Assembly: GCA_014380365.1 (NCBI GenBank)
Contig: JACMJZ010000012.1
Coordinates: forward strand, 434,001-498,000
Direction: 5' to 3'
Length of the DNA: 64,000 nucleotides
Source of the DNA: Pyrinomonadaceae bacterium
Lineage (GTDB): Bacteria > Acidobacteriota > Blastocatellia > Pyrinomonadales > Pyrinomonadaceae
Part shown: one piece after another, positions 33,602-40,432 of the stretch
Position numbering within the stretch: the stretch's first letter is position 1
Layout: the number at the start of each line of letters is the position of its first letter
The notes under the pieces: model-generated
Database searches by the model: none
What the model saw: only the letters and a program-made list of their open reading frames with translations
Told to the model about the DNA's origin: nothing
Position numbers and translations under genes: made by a program

Positions 33602-33728
33602 GCGGGGGCAATCCCCCTTCCTGACCTTGAGTTCCACGCAGCTCAATTTCTCCCAGAGCCTTCAAGTCCTAAAGATTAGGAGTCAAATGTAGTTGAGCTC
33701 ACAGGTTGGGAAGGGGGCTTGCCCCCGC
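33602..33728. repeat. Inverted repeat between the VWA and endolysin genes
   Basis: Arms GCGGGGGCAATCCCCCTTCC (33602-33621) and its complement (33709-33728) match 19 of 20. Each arm is partly self-complementary (GGGGGC...CCCCC). It lies between convergent genes. Confidence 0.75.
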
Positions 33729-33758
33729 TCATTTCGTTTGAAGATCGAACCTACACGA

Positions 33759-34571
33759 CTAAGACCACAGCGCGGTCCAGGTTGCGGGTCCGCAACTACC
33801 GTCGCTCGTCAAACCCTTCTTGCCCTGAAAGTCAGCTACAGCGGCGCGTGTGCCTGGCCCAAAGTTGCCGTCTGCACCAATCCCATACCCGAGGTCCGCC
33901 AGTCGTTGCTGCATAGTTTGCACAGCCGCGCCCTTGCTGCCCTGCCGCAAGACTGTCCCCGGATAGGCCGGAGCATCACCCGTAGCCGCGGTCGAGGCCG
34001 CAGGTGCCGCAGGTGCGACTGCCCCAGCAGCGGCGTCGACGGCGTCATCCTTGTTCAGGACCTTCTTCGCCCGTTCGTAGTACTTGATGCGATCGTCCAG
34101 ACCGTTGTATCCGCCGTTGATGCGTTTGGTTATCTGCCGGATATCCTGCTGGTCCGCCAGTGCGTTCAGGCCGTTGAGCTTCCAAAACTGACCGGCGATG
34201 CGAAAACCAACTTCGGGCGTCGCGGCTATCGTCGGGTTGTTAACCAGATCGAGGCCAAGCAGCCCACCATATCTTTCGTAGTTGGCTCGCCCCGTCAGTT
34301 GAATCGGCCCGCGTCCTTTGTAACGCTTGCCGTCGCCGGGTTGCGTATTGCCAAGATTCGCACGACCTTCGTAGGCCGCTCCCGAAGCAATCTCCTCCAT
34401 GTAACGGAGTTCGCCCGACTCATGCGCGAGCTGCGCCAGGAAGGCCGCCTCGCGCAGGTAGCTGGTGACCTCAAACTCCTGCATCGCTTGCTGAATGAAA
34501 GGAAGGTAGGCGTCGCGCTTTGCCGCGGCGCAGTTGGGCATGATTTGTTTCAGTTCGTCATCAGTGACCAT
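33759..34571 (-). CDS. GH19-type endolysin with peptidoglycan-binding domain
   Basis: Cleaves the sugar backbone of peptidoglycan or chitin. The 270-residue product has a GH19/lysozyme-fold domain (about 1-180), with the catalytic Glu in LAQLAHESGELRYMEE and the family signature KGRGPIQLTGRANYERYGG, an Ala/Pro-rich linker, and a C-terminal PG_binding_1 domain (RQGSKGAAVQTMQQRLADLG, then FGPGTRAAVADFQ). There is no signal peptide, unlike a bacterial secreted chitinase; this is how phage endolysins look. The start has GGAGGA at good spacing. No phage genes are nearby, so it may be a captured lysin or a toxin loaded by another system. Confidence 0.88.
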   Translation of the reverse strand: MVTDDELKQIMPNCAAAKRDAYLPFIQQAMQEFEVTSYLREAAFLAQLAHESGELRYMEEIASGAAYEGRANLGNTQPGDGKRYKGRGPIQLTGRANYERYGGLLGLDLVNNPTIAATPEVGFRIAGQFWKLNGLNALADQQDIRQITKRINGGYNGLDDRIKYYERAKKVLNKDDAVDAAAGAVAPAAPAASTAATGDAPAYPGTVLRQGSKGAAVQTMQQRLADLGYGIGADGNFGPGTRAAVADFQGKKGLTSDGSCGPATWTALWS

Positions 34572-34636
34572 GATTTGATCCTCCAGAGGTGAAATTGGAA
34601 AGCAATAACCAAACTGTGGGTTTGGCCGTGAGTCTT

Positions 34637-34700
34637 GTCAGAACCGCCTCCGTTAGCGGGCGGCCAAGCTATCCCACCCGCTCCCGCAGGTGGTTCTGAC
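34637..34700. repeat. Family-C palindrome, copy 1
   Basis: Arms GTCAGAACCGCCTCCGTTAG (from 34637) and its near complement ending CGCAGGTGGTTCTGAC (to 34700) pair over about 25 bases with some mismatches. A related element is at 58127-58216 and a fragment near 45974. It lies between the endolysin and citrate synthase genes. Confidence 0.75.
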
Positions 34701-34705
34701 TACCG

Positions 34706-35851
34706 TTAGCGTTGATTGATCGTTACATACGGCACGTCGCGTTGGCCAATGTATTCCGCGCGAGGCCGAATGAGTTTGTTGTCGGCGTACTGTTCTAGGA
34801 TGTGGCCGGTCCAACCGGAAATCCGGCTGACTGCAAAGATGGGCGTGTAAAGGTCGAGTGGTATTCCCATCATGTAGTAAGTCGAAGCCGAGAAAAAATC
34901 CACGTTCGGGTAGAGACCCTTCTCGCTCATCATCACTTCTTCAACCTTGCGAGACATCTCATACCACTTCGAATCCCCAGCCGCTTCTCCAGCCTCCTTG
35001 GAAAACTTCCGCAGGTGAGTGGCGCGCGGGTCCTCGGTCTTGTAGACAGCGTGGCCGAACCCCATGATCTTTCGTTTTTCCACCAGGGCCTTCTTAACGA
35101 AAGCCTCGGTGTTTTCGACTGAGCCGATCTCCAGCAGCGTCTTCATCACCGCCGTATTTGCGCCGCCGTGAAGTGGGCCCGAGAGGGCCCCGATGGCAGC
35201 CGTGACGCACGCGTACATATCAGCGAGCGTGCCGGCGACGACGCGGGCCGTAAAGGTCGAGGCGTTCAACTCATGATCGGCGTGGAGTATCAGGCAGACA
35301 TCGAAGATGCGTGCATCGCGTTCTGAAGGCGGCTGGCCACGAAGCATGTAGAGAAAGTTTGCGGCGATATTCAAAGAGCCCTCTGGCGCGACGGGTTCGC
35401 GACCCCGGCGAATGCGATCGTTTGCAGCGACCAACGTGCCAAACTGCGCGGTAAGTCTAATAGCAGTCCTGAGGCTTGCCTCGCGCGACAAATCTCGTGC
35501 GGTTGAATCGAAAAACTCCAGCGCGGAAACTGCGGTCCTTAACACGTCAATCGGATCGGCGTCGCGCGGAAACTGCTTCATGAGATCAACGATCTCCTGA
35601 GGCAAGGCGTAAGAACTTCTTAACGATTGCTCGAGTGCGGAAAGTTCCGCTGATGTGGGCAGGCGTTTGTTCCACAGCAGAAAGATGACCTCTTCAAAGG
35701 TTGAGTGCTCTGCCAGGTCGTGGATGTTGTAGCCCTGGTATATCAGCTCGCCCCTGTCACCGTTGACATCGGAGATTGATGAAGTGGCCGCGGCAACTCC
35801 TCGAAGTCCCGCTCCGGAAGTCGCAGCCGGCGCATTTGCTTTGGTAGTCAT
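34706..35851 (-). CDS. Citrate synthase
   Basis: Condenses acetyl-CoA and oxaloacetate, entry to the citric acid cycle. The 381-residue product has the citrate synthase blocks: GELIYQGYNIHDLAEH, FDVCLILHADHELNASTF with a catalytic His, LSGPLHGGANTAVMKTLLEI, the active-site His in MGFGHAVYKTEDPR, and the Asp in YPNVDFFSASTYYMMG. Size and pattern fit the short type II-like/archaeal form and also 2-methylcitrate synthase; the two are hard to separate by sequence. The start at 35851 is chosen because the upstream residues do not match the family. Confidence 0.93.
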   Translation of the reverse strand: MTTKANAPAATSGAGLRGVAAATSSISDVNGDRGELIYQGYNIHDLAEHSTFEEVIFLLWNKRLPTSAELSALEQSLRSSYALPQEIVDLMKQFPRDADPIDVLRTAVSALEFFDSTARDLSREASLRTAIRLTAQFGTLVAANDRIRRGREPVAPEGSLNIAANFLYMLRGQPPSERDARIFDVCLILHADHELNASTFTARVVAGTLADMYACVTAAIGALSGPLHGGANTAVMKTLLEIGSVENTEAFVKKALVEKRKIMGFGHAVYKTEDPRATHLRKFSKEAGEAAGDSKWYEMSRKVEEVMMSEKGLYPNVDFFSASTYYMMGIPLDLYTPIFAVSRISGWTGHILEQYADNKLIRPRAEYIGQRDVPYVTINQR

Positions 35852-36033
35852 GAAAGTTACAGTTGTGAAGCGAAGATAACAAAGAGAACAAAGCGTGACA
35901 AGTTGCCGCACCGATCAAACAGTGGCCCCAAAATCAACAGTAAGGACTCGTCCAACAATTACACTGAGTAACACTAACTGGTTCGTGAATGTTCGTGTAT
36001 GTCGTGGGCTGGCTTGGCCGCGAACTGGTGCGG

Positions 36034-36945
36034 TCATGCCCTGGCAACAGTCACCTCATCGCCGCGTTTCGCCTTCAAGAGTTTTGCCGCCGATTTGTTA
36101 GCGACAGCGATTTCCAGAAACCCTGCGCTTCCCCAAATTCCAAAGAGCTGAGCGCGACTCCCGGCCTCTTCGCTGAAAAAATCTCGAAACGCCTTAACGG
36201 TCTTCCCGTTAACCCGAAGGTTAACGCCGCCCGCGATTATCTCGGCAGGTAACTCGGCCGGAGTAATATTCGTCACGCAGTTTCCAAACCGATCGATGTG
36301 AATTATCCGCGCCTTAATTTCCCCGCTTCGGGAAACCTGCGGAGCGATGGAGGGCAACCGAGTGTAATCCGTAATTCTGGTTCCCAGTTCGTCAGGTCCT
36401 ATTCCAGTCGAAAGCGCGGCAGCGACGGGAGCAAAGACGTCGCGGCCGTGGAACGTTTGGCTTACGGGCTGGCGAAAGTATCTTGCATTATTGAGATGAA
36501 AAACTTCTGGCGCCGGGTGGGCGCCCTCGCAAATGTAGCTGAAGATTCCATTATCCGGGCCAACGAAGTATTGCTGGCGAGTGCGGATCAGTAAACTTCG
36601 ACGCGCAGACCCGACACCGGGATCGACGACGGCAACGTGAATCGTCCCCGCGGGAAACGACGAGCACGCCGCCAGTAACGTGAAAGCAGCCGCTTCAACG
36701 TCGTGCGCGGGAGTCTCATGGGTGATGTCAACAATGCGAGCGATCGGGTTGACCGTGAGGATCACGCCTTTGACAGAGCCGACGAAATAGTCCGCAGTCC
36801 CGAAGTCGGTGAGCAGTGTGATTAGCGGGACACGCGGACGCGGCGAAGCGGAGAGACGGGGAGAGGGCGTTTTATCACCGTGTCCCCGCGTCGCCGTATC
36901 ACCGCTCCGATTTTTCACTTGAGGAGTTTCACTGAAAACGAGCAT
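36034..36945 (-). CDS. SAM hydroxide adenosyltransferase (DUF62)
   Basis: Splits S-adenosylmethionine with water to adenosine and methionine. The family motifs are present: ITLLTDFGTADYFVGSVKG (with the DFG/D residues), VVDPGVGSARR, VGPDNGIFS, FHGRDVFAPVAAAL, and IDRFGNCVTNI. The family usually begins right before ITLLTDFG; here about 38 extra residues (RGHGDKTPSPRLSASPRPRV) are encoded by a GC-rich tandem/palindromic repeat. No internal ATG, GTG or TTG in frame gives a normal start, so the enlarged N-terminus seems real. It overlaps the previous gene by 17 bases. Confidence 0.85.
   Translation of the reverse strand: MLVFSETPQVKNRSGDTATRGHGDKTPSPRLSASPRPRVPLITLLTDFGTADYFVGSVKGVILTVNPIARIVDITHETPAHDVEAAAFTLLAACSSFPAGTIHVAVVDPGVGSARRSLLIRTRQQYFVGPDNGIFSYICEGAHPAPEVFHLNNARYFRQPVSQTFHGRDVFAPVAAALSTGIGPDELGTRITDYTRLPSIAPQVSRSGEIKARIIHIDRFGNCVTNITPAELPAEIIAGGVNLRVNGKTVKAFRDFFSEEAGSRAQLFGIWGSAGFLEIAVANKSAAKLLKAKRGDEVTVARA
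36835..36905. repeat. GC-rich palindrome encoding the N-terminus of the DUF62 gene
   Basis: The stretch holds ACGCGGACGCGGCGAAGCGG on one side and CCCCGCGTCGCCGTATCACC on the other, a hairpin with GACGCGG-type units and a loop near 36865. In frame on the reverse strand it codes for RGHGDKTPSPRLSASPRPRV, a low-complexity tail seen at the starts of many proteins in such genomes. Ends are approximate. Confidence 0.65.
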
Positions 36946-37957
36946 CGGTCGCCGTGCGAATCTTTAGTCGCTGGCCGCGCTCGAGCCTGACGTCCTTGCC
37001 GCGTTGCGTCAGTACGCCTGCTGTTCCGACAGAGCCTCCAACTGCAGCCCCAATCGCCGCTCCTTTACCGCCGCCAAATATCGCTCCGAGGACCGCACCA
37101 ATTCCCGTCGCCGCTCCCACCTTCGACACATCATCTTTGGTTGAGTTTCTTCCCTTCACGCCGCCTTCGGAATCGACCGTGCCGGCTCCTTCCCGGCTAT
37201 TATCCATCTCAACGATGCCCACCACATCGGCGTGGATGCTGGCGGTGCGATTGTCTACTGTCCGGATCGACTCAAACGAAAGTTGAAGTTCGGCAGTCCC
37301 TTTCACCTTCCCCGGCTTCTTCACGCGCGTCACGCGCCCTTCCAAAATCGCTCCTGCGAATTCGCTGGGTTCGACAACCCGCGCCTGAAAACGATCGCCG
37401 AGCTGGGTTGCTTCAGTGGAAAGACTCGATTGCAGCTCCACAACGAGAATGGAATCGCGCGGGATAAATACCGGGCTACTGCGGGTCAGGACATTGGTAT
37501 TACCAGTTGAATTATCGGTTGTGCTTTCGGGATAGTTCGAGGTTGGAGTTGCGTTGCCGGTCTGGCCGGAATCAACTGAACCGCGCCTGGTGAGTCCGGT
37601 AGGGATGGTTGAATTAAAAGGGCCGCGATCGTAGCCGGCGGCATAACCGAGCTCGAAGCCTTGCTGGTAGCCATCGCGATAATCTTCAGCCGTTCCCCAC
37701 GCTTCGTTGTAAGTACGGTCACCGCGCTTGTATTCGTCCTTGTTCTGATAATCGCGAGCTGCGCGGTCAGCAACATCCCGGTAGCCGGCATTGTAGCCGT
37801 CGGAATATCCGGTGCGATAACCGCGCTCCAAAGCGGTTGTCTGATCCTGCGTCGCCGGCTGCATTACCGGAGGCGAGGTCTGCGCGTTTATCGAAGTCGA
37901 CCAGGTAGCCATGCCCAGCACCGCTAAAGCCATCAGAAGCGTTTTTAGATATTTCAT
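36929..37957 (-). CDS. Secreted protein with glycine-zipper region
   Basis: A 342-residue exported protein. The start at 37957 has AAGGA 7 bases upstream and gives a signal peptide (MKYLKTLLMALAVLGMATWS). The N-terminal third is a Tyr/Gly/Asp-rich repeat region (GYRTGYSDGYNAGYRDVADR, then GYQQGFELGYAAGYDRG). The middle is a beta domain starting FIPRDSILVVELQSSLSTEA, with QLGDRFQARVVEP. A glycine-zipper segment (IGAVLGAIFGGGKGAAIGAA) follows. I do not recognise one named family; the layout suggests an envelope-associated protein. Confidence 0.8.
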   Translation of the reverse strand: MKYLKTLLMALAVLGMATWSTSINAQTSPPVMQPATQDQTTALERGYRTGYSDGYNAGYRDVADRAARDYQNKDEYKRGDRTYNEAWGTAEDYRDGYQQGFELGYAAGYDRGPFNSTIPTGLTRRGSVDSGQTGNATPTSNYPESTTDNSTGNTNVLTRSSPVFIPRDSILVVELQSSLSTEATQLGDRFQARVVEPSEFAGAILEGRVTRVKKPGKVKGTAELQLSFESIRTVDNRTASIHADVVGIVEMDNSREGAGTVDSEGGVKGRNSTKDDVSKVGAATGIGAVLGAIFGGGKGAAIGAAVGGSVGTAGVLTQRGKDVRLERGQRLKIRTATDARFQ

Positions 37958-38071
37958 ATGCGTTCCTTCCAGAGGTTTCACGGCAAACGAGCCGCAGTAT
38001 CTGACTTGGGAGAGCCGGTCCTGATTCTGGCGAGATGCTAACATCCAAGCTTCGCCCTAACAATTCGTTTT

Positions 38072-38135
38072 AGGTGGCACGGGCATCCTGCCCGTGACTG
38101 GTGTTCAAGAATCACGCGCAAGATGCGCGTGCCAC
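38072..38135. repeat. Inverted repeat GTGGCACGGGCATC upstream of the cysteine desulfurase gene
   Basis: Arms GTGGCACGGGCATCCTGCCC (from 38074) and its near complement (to 38135) pair 20 of 23. Each arm also forms its own small hairpin (CACGGGCATCCTGCCCGTG). It lies in the 313-base gap between the divergent genes at 37957 and 38271, with no other gene in that gap. A promoter for the isc-like operon should lie nearby but is not obvious. Confidence 0.75.
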
Positions 38136-38270
38136 GTTGACCGTCCCTGTTGCCCGTCCTAGACTCAGATCGTTTCGATGCCCTGGGTTCTACGAGGAAA
38201 ACGACTCGCCCCTCAGATGCTCATTTCGAGTTTCTGGTTGCGAGGTCTATTAATCACACAAAACAATTCC

Positions 38271-39506
38271 ATGGCTGAAATTCGCAAAGTCTATCTGGAC
38301 CACAGCGCCACGACCCCCGTGGACCGGCGCGTCGTAGAGGCTATGCTGCCTTATCTCACGGAAAAGTTTGGCAATCCATCCAGCGTCCACTTCTTCGGTC
38401 AGGAAGCTCGCGCGGCTGTCGACCGGGCACGACGCGAGGTTGCGGCGCTGATCGGGGCGCGCGCGAATGAAATCGTTTTTACTTCGGGAGGCACCGAGGC
38501 CAACAACCTCGCGATTAAAGGGGTCGGCGACGCGGCCGCGGGTCAATCGGGTGCGTCCGGGAGACTTCACCTGATCACGTCCGCTATTGAGCATTCATCC
38601 GTCCGCGGAATCTGCGACGAACTGGAAAAGAATGGGTGGGAGATTACGCGTCTGGCCGTCTACGAAGATGGTGTCGTCAGAACTGCCGACGTGCGCGGAG
38701 CCCTGCGACCAGAAACGGTCCTGATTTCCGTCATGCTGGCAAACAATGAAATCGGCACGATTCAACCCGTTGGCGAGATTGCGGCACTGGTGAAGGAGGA
38801 ACGCGGACAGGGGCGGAAGAGTCTTTGGCTGCACGCTGACGCGGTGCAGGCCGGTGGCCGAATCCCGATTGACGTCGAAACACTCGGCTGCGACCTGCTG
38901 TCACTTTCCGCGCACAAACTCTATGCGCCGAAAGGAACCGGCGCCCTCTTCGTGCGACGCGGCGTGAGGTTAGCGACGCAGAATGTTGGAGGACATCAGG
39001 AGCGAGAGAAGCGCGCGGGAACAGAAGGCGTGCCAGGCATTGTTGCCTTTGGCGCCGCGGCCAAACTCGCGCGCGAAGAATTAACCCAGCGTTCAGAGCA
39101 CGATCGGAAGCTACGCGACCGATTTGAAAGCGCCTTAAGCGCCTCAGTCAGCGATCTGGTTTTCAATGGGGGCCGCCAGCACCGGCTGCCGCACCTTTCC
39201 AACATTTCGTTTCGCTTCATTGAGGGCGAAGGGTTACTAATCAGCCTGGACCTGCAATCGATCGCAGTCTCCACCGGCTCTGCTTGCTCTTCCGGGACGC
39301 TTGAACCCTCGCCCGTAATCCAAGCCCTGGGCCGAAACGATGAACTCGCGCGTGGCTCGATACGATTCAGTTTCGGCAAAGACAACACCGATGCGGACAT
39401 CGACTATGTGCTGGAAGTCCTCCCGCGCGTCGTGGAAAAGCTGCGTCAACTCTCGCCGTTGAATAGAGCGCATCTCTCGAAGCTTAGTGTTAATATTAGC
39501 TCATGA
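38271..39506 (+). CDS. Cysteine desulfurase, IscS/NifS type
   Basis: Takes sulfur from cysteine for Fe-S clusters. The 411-residue PLP enzyme has the PLP-Lys in SLSAHKLYAPKG (Lys216), SGGTEANNLAIKG, SAIEHSSV, ANNEIGTIQP and the catalytic Cys in TGSACSSG (Cys339) on a long flexible loop. The ATG at 38271 gives the standard MAEIRKVYLDHSATTPVD start; an upstream frame adds 31 odd residues. It overlaps the antitoxin gene by ATGA. The operon runs on to an IscU-like gene, supporting a scaffold-loading role. Confidence 0.93.
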   Translation: MAEIRKVYLDHSATTPVDRRVVEAMLPYLTEKFGNPSSVHFFGQEARAAVDRARREVAALIGARANEIVFTSGGTEANNLAIKGVGDAAAGQSGASGRLHLITSAIEHSSVRGICDELEKNGWEITRLAVYEDGVVRTADVRGALRPETVLISVMLANNEIGTIQPVGEIAALVKEERGQGRKSLWLHADAVQAGGRIPIDVETLGCDLLSLSAHKLYAPKGTGALFVRRGVRLATQNVGGHQEREKRAGTEGVPGIVAFGAAAKLAREELTQRSEHDRKLRDRFESALSASVSDLVFNGGRQHRLPHLSNISFRFIEGEGLLISLDLQSIAVSTGSACSSGTLEPSPVIQALGRNDELARGSIRFSFGKDNTDADIDYVLEVLPRVVEKLRQLSPLNRAHLSKLSVNISS

Positions 39507-39751
39507 GTAAAACTGAGATTTTGGAAGAACTCCCAAAGCTCACTTCCGAGGAGCGCCGAGAAATCCGCTTGAAACTCACCGAACTGGATGGTGATGGATG
39601 GCAGGACGCCGCCGATCCGTTAACCCAAACTGAGAAAGAGTTACTGGAGGCGCGTTTGGCAGCTTACGAAAGCGACCCTGATGCTGGCAGCTCCTGGGAA
39701 GAGGTGGAAAGCCGCATCCGGTCGAGGCTCGATGCCCCACTGCATCAATGA
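39503..39751 (+). CDS. Addiction-module antitoxin (PF09720-like)
   Basis: An 82-residue acidic, helical protein: MSKTEILEELPKLTSEERRE, an LDGDGWQD turn and LTQTEKELLEARLAAYESDP, with WEEVESRIRSRL at the end. This is the pattern of putative addiction module components that pair with ParE/RelE toxins. It overlaps cysteine desulfurase by 4 bases (ATGA) and the toxin by 4 bases (ATGA), so it is translationally coupled on both sides, an unusual place for a toxin-antitoxin pair. Confidence 0.85.
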   Translation: MSKTEILEELPKLTSEERREIRLKLTELDGDGWQDAADPLTQTEKELLEARLAAYESDPDAGSSWEEVESRIRSRLDAPLHQ

Positions 39752-40062
39752 GCCGCCGCCTGATTATCCGGCCCGAAGCTGAAGCGGACATTATCAAAGC
39801 CGCAGTTTGGTACGAGGCGCGCGAACCCGGGCTGGGCTTGGGATTCACATCTGAAATTCACGCTGCAATTGAACGCGCCTTTCAAACCCCACTTCTCTAT
39901 TTGCACCTACGCGAAACCCCGCACGTTCGTCGTATCCTTGTGAGGCGATTTCCCTATCGCGCTTTCTACATAGTCCGAGTTGATGCCATCGTTCTCTTTG
40001 CTGTTCTTCATGCCGCGCAACATGAGCGACATTGGGAACAGCGGATGAAGGAACTGCAGTAA
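39748..40062 (+). CDS. ParE/RelE family toxin
   Basis: A 104-residue basic protein of the RelE/ParE fold: LIIRPEAEADIIKAAVWYEA, GLGLGFTSEIHAAIERAF, VRRILVRRFPYRAFYIV and a final VLHAAQHERHWEQRM. The Arg/Tyr/His set near the end is typical of ParE rather than ribosome-cutting RelE, so gyrase inhibition is a reasonable guess. Its stop (TAA) touches the ATG of the IscU-like gene with no gap. Confidence 0.88.
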   Translation: MSRRLIIRPEAEADIIKAAVWYEAREPGLGLGFTSEIHAAIERAFQTPLLYLHLRETPHVRRILVRRFPYRAFYIVRVDAIVLFAVLHAAQHERHWEQRMKELQ

Positions 40063-40425
40063 ATGCCTTACTCCGCAACCTTCAATGACCACATCGAGAA
40101 TCCGCGTAACGCCGGTGAACTCCCGGACGCAGACGCGGTTGGCGAAGAAACGAATCCAGTCTGCGGCGATCGCCTGCGCCTTTCGCTCCGACTCAATGAT
40201 GGCCGCATCGAAGCGGTCGGCTTTCTTGCGTATGGCTGCGCCCCCACGCTGGCCTGCGGATCGGTTTTAACTGAATTGTTGAAAGGAAAGACTGTCGAAG
40301 AGGCTCTGCGGTTGACCCGGAAAGATGTCGTGGACGGTGTAGGCGGGCTACCTTCCAGAAAGCAGCACGCCGCCGCATTGGCTATTGAAACACTGAGATC
40401 CGTGCTAAACAGCGGGGGCAGCTGA
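40063..40425 (+). CDS. IscU/NifU-like Fe-S scaffold protein
   Basis: A 120-residue protein of the NifU N-terminal family. It keeps the first Cys in NPVCGD (Cys34, Asp36) and the second in YGCAPT (Cys59), but where IscU has HC near the C-terminus this protein has QHAA (His102, Ala103), so the third cluster ligand is missing. There is an extra Cys65 (LACGS). The missing Cys suggests a non-standard scaffold or a delivery partner. Partner genes hscA, hscB and fdx are not adjacent. It starts directly after the toxin stop. Confidence 0.85.
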   Translation: MPYSATFNDHIENPRNAGELPDADAVGEETNPVCGDRLRLSLRLNDGRIEAVGFLAYGCAPTLACGSVLTELLKGKTVEEALRLTRKDVVDGVGGLPSRKQHAAALAIETLRSVLNSGGS

Positions 40426-40432
40426 AAGTGGT

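Noticed and set aside
33693-34592. 299-codon plus-strand frame
   Set aside because: Antisense to the GH19 endolysin, whose motifs are strong.
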